Shown here piece by piece: positions 62,479-64,000 of a DNA stretch of 64,000 nucleotides. Position numbers and translations under genes: made by a program. The notes under the pieces were generated by a model that saw only the letters and a list, made by a program, of their open reading frames with translations, was not told the DNA's origin and searched no databases. Numbering within the stretch: position 1 is the first letter of the stretch; the number at the start of each line of letters is the position of its first letter. Source of the DNA: Apium graveolens (taxonomy: Eukaryota; Streptophyta; Magnoliopsida; Apiales; Apiaceae); NCBI RefSeq assembly GCF_009905375.1, contig NC_133652.1:24109339-24173338 (forward strand), given 5' to 3'.

Positions 62479-62813
62479 TGTAGAACTTTTATTTATATAT
62501 AACAGAGAAACAAAATATGAACCTGAGAAAGGAGAACAAAACTAGTGTGCTGTTGTATTTTTTAATACAGAAGTAATATAAATAAATAGAAAGTGAACAA
62601 CTAGAGTGGCTAAAAACAAGGGTCACGTTGATAACTAACTCTCCTAATGCAACTACATGTTTGAGACTTATTCCTTCAGTTCCTACATTAACTCAACGAC
62701 ACAAAAGATCAGGTCAACAATCTAACTAATGCCTGACTATTATAAATAAACAAAACAATTTATTTAAAACAATTAAACAATTAAAACAAGTTTAAGATTA
62801 TTTTTCTGACAAT
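62479..62813 (-). repeat. 5' LTR of the gag-only element
   Basis: Plus strand TGTAGAACTT to TTTCTGACA, about 335 bp, adjoining the PBS. Confidence 0.95.
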
Positions 62814-63225
62814 ATTCAAGTGGAAGAAAGAATATTTCTGTGATACAGATGATAGTATCCCCGAAGAGGAAGTTCAGGTTTCTGAGCCACAAGGTGAATC
62901 TAAAGGCAAGCTTATGGCTGATGAAGGGGAGAGTCATGAGGGTACCTATTCTAGGATGGAGGTTATTGGCCTCCCAGCTAAACCTGAACAGTACTTCCAG
63001 CGGAAGCACATTTGCAGGGAAAGAAAGAGGTCAATATTGGAACAGGAACCTGAAAAGGGTGCAGAAGAAGCAGCTGCAGGGGGTCCTCCTGCTCAAGATG
63101 TTGATTCAAGGGGTGTTCTACTGAATGCTACTCAAGATGCCGGAGGCAAGAAACGGACAAAATGTGAGCCCAAGATAGCTAAACTAGGCAACTCTGGTAG
63201 ATGGAGAACTATGAGTAATATTTAA

Positions 63226-64000
63226 TATTAGTGTACTTTCTATTTATTTAAACTTCTATGTTAAGGTTTAGCCCACATCAAGTATGGTTTGTATGCTCCT
63301 ATATAAGAGCTTAACTTTGCCGGATGCATGAAATTTATGGTGAGGTTTGATCAATTTTATTAGTCGGGTTTCTGCTCATTTTTTATCATTATCAACTCTG
63401 AAAAGATTAAAGTTTTGAGTTTCTTATGGGGATATAATGTGATTGTATACTTCTTATTTATCTGTTGAATTGCCTTCTTTTTAGCATGATCAATTGATAC
63501 ATCTATATATGTAGCTGATATTGGGAGTGATGTGGGCTTTGAGATGAATTTCAGTTGGTCTTCTAGGGTTGAATTTGAACATTAATTGCAAAATTTCTTC
63601 CTACTGCCAGTGATAAAATGGGAACTCCAATAATCCTTACAGCTAGAGGAAACATGTAAAAAGAGTTTTATATCATTAAATAATTATTTTCTTTTTTTAA
63701 AATTTTTTACTAATTAAAAGGGAGTAAAGAAGTTTAACAATGTTTTTAGAAAATCCAGATGTTGATCTAGGAATGGAATGACCATGTTTCCATTACACTG
63801 GTGAACTTGGTTTTTATATAATTAATTAACTATTTGATATATCTTCAAAATTTAGTACTTTTTTGTTATTGTGATTGTTTTATTTCAGAAAGAAATTAGT
63901 TCAATTTCTGAAATATAACATTTGAGATTCTAAGCATATACAACCCTCATCAAATTTATATTTATTTTGATTGTTTCAAAGGTTTGAAAGTGAAATCAAT
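63226..64000. other. 3' flank of the DUF4283 family, unit 2
   Basis: Non-coding. It matches 33000-33965 almost throughout, so the family carries at least 0.75 kb of shared 3' sequence running past the window edge. Confidence 0.7.

Larger units (their letters stand above)
61030..62813 (-). mobile_element. Gag-only copia element (TR-GAG type), complete
   Basis: Flanked by a perfect ATATT duplication (61025-61029, 62814-62818). Two LTRs of about 333 bp, a PBS (TGATATCAGAGCC on minus, 62476-62464), one gag ORF and a purine tract (61363-61376, ATTATGGGGGTGAA on minus) beside the 3' LTR. No protease, integrase or RT. The LTRs differ at about 13 sites (roughly 4%, hand count). It must use enzymes from another copia element to move. 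Confidence 0.95.
59966..63225 (+). pseudogene. Second copy of the DUF4283/zinc-knuckle ORF, split by a retrotransposon
   Basis: It aligns to 56945-58366 from ATG 59966. One C is missing near 60066 and one A is added near 60127, which restores the frame. Five bases are added near 60432 and four near 60728, again adding to a multiple of three, but the stretch between is out of frame. The knuckle reads CLTCLSVDHSTEAC, so its ligands are kept. At 61029 the gag-only element enters. The coding sequence resumes at 62819 (KWKKEYFCDTDDS is encoded there) and runs to 63225 with a C-terminus KLGNSGRWRTMSNI that unit 1 lacks. Confidence 0.85.
58733..63512. repeat. Tandem segmental duplication, unit 2
   Basis: Second copy of 55697-58724: CACTA tail ending TTGTAGTG at 59677, then the DUF4283 ORF from 59966 and its 3' flank. 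It is enlarged by the 61030-62813 insertion. The two units look about 95% alike by eye. Confidence 0.88.

Noticed and set aside
55697..63512. Assembly artefact as the explanation for the tandem duplication
   Set aside because: The units differ at many sites and only one carries the 1.78 kb insertion, so they are real diverged copies.

Overview
This window is intergenic, transposon-dense nuclear DNA from a flowering plant, most probably a eudicot. It carries plant LTR retrotransposon lineages (a Sirevirus-like Ty1/copia element and a Tat-like Ty3/gypsy element), a hAT transposon, CACTA elements and very AT-rich spacers. The wording of the Sirevirus proteins reminds me of Apiaceae elements, but that is memory and not proof. 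I see no intact conventional host gene. The best open frame is a 473-codon DUF4283/zinc-knuckle ORF, itself part of a repeated family.

Layout. 1-12201: minus-strand Sirevirus-like copia element cut by the window edge, with its 5' LTR at 11620-12201, a decayed gag-pol, and a long extra ORF after pol (490-2630). A 1.7 kb solo LTR is inserted in its gag (9590-11295, duplication GTATT). 12202-14009: spacer with a foldback MITE-like repeat. 14018-18218: complete but decayed hAT element with a perfect 8-bp target duplication. 18242-18735: fragment of the DUF4283 family. 18842-19680: probable solo LTR. 19724-21300: truncated CACTA end with ~174-bp repeats. 23981-31628: a 7.6 kb non-autonomous CACTA element. 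Inside it are exons of an S-locus-type receptor kinase and of a PDR/ABCG transporter joined on one strand, and an 11-unit 174-bp tandem array.

31629-40836: copia debris, a second DUF4283 fragment, a 530-bp CACTA MITE (35266-35795), a rotted copia pol, and a gag-only LTR element (37701-39970) holding a TRIM-like element. 40842-51643: a structurally complete Tat-like gypsy element (two 583-bp LTRs, duplication TATAT, PBS, PPT, gag-PR-RT-RH-second RH-INT). Its 3' part carries an opposite-strand, apparently spliced extra gene with its own TATA box. 51644-54270: AT-rich spacer. 54271-63512: a CACTA remnant and a tandem duplication (~3.02 kb unit) that includes the DUF4283 ORF. The second copy is split by a gag-only copia element (61030-62813, duplication ATATT).

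The genes do not form a cellular pathway. The window is a record of nested insertions, gene-fragment capture and local duplication. Target duplications give a relative order: solo LTR after Sirevirus, gag-only element after the tandem duplication, and TRIM within or beside an older gag element. Coordinates of element ends come from terminal motifs and target duplications read by eye. Percent differences are hand counts and approximate.
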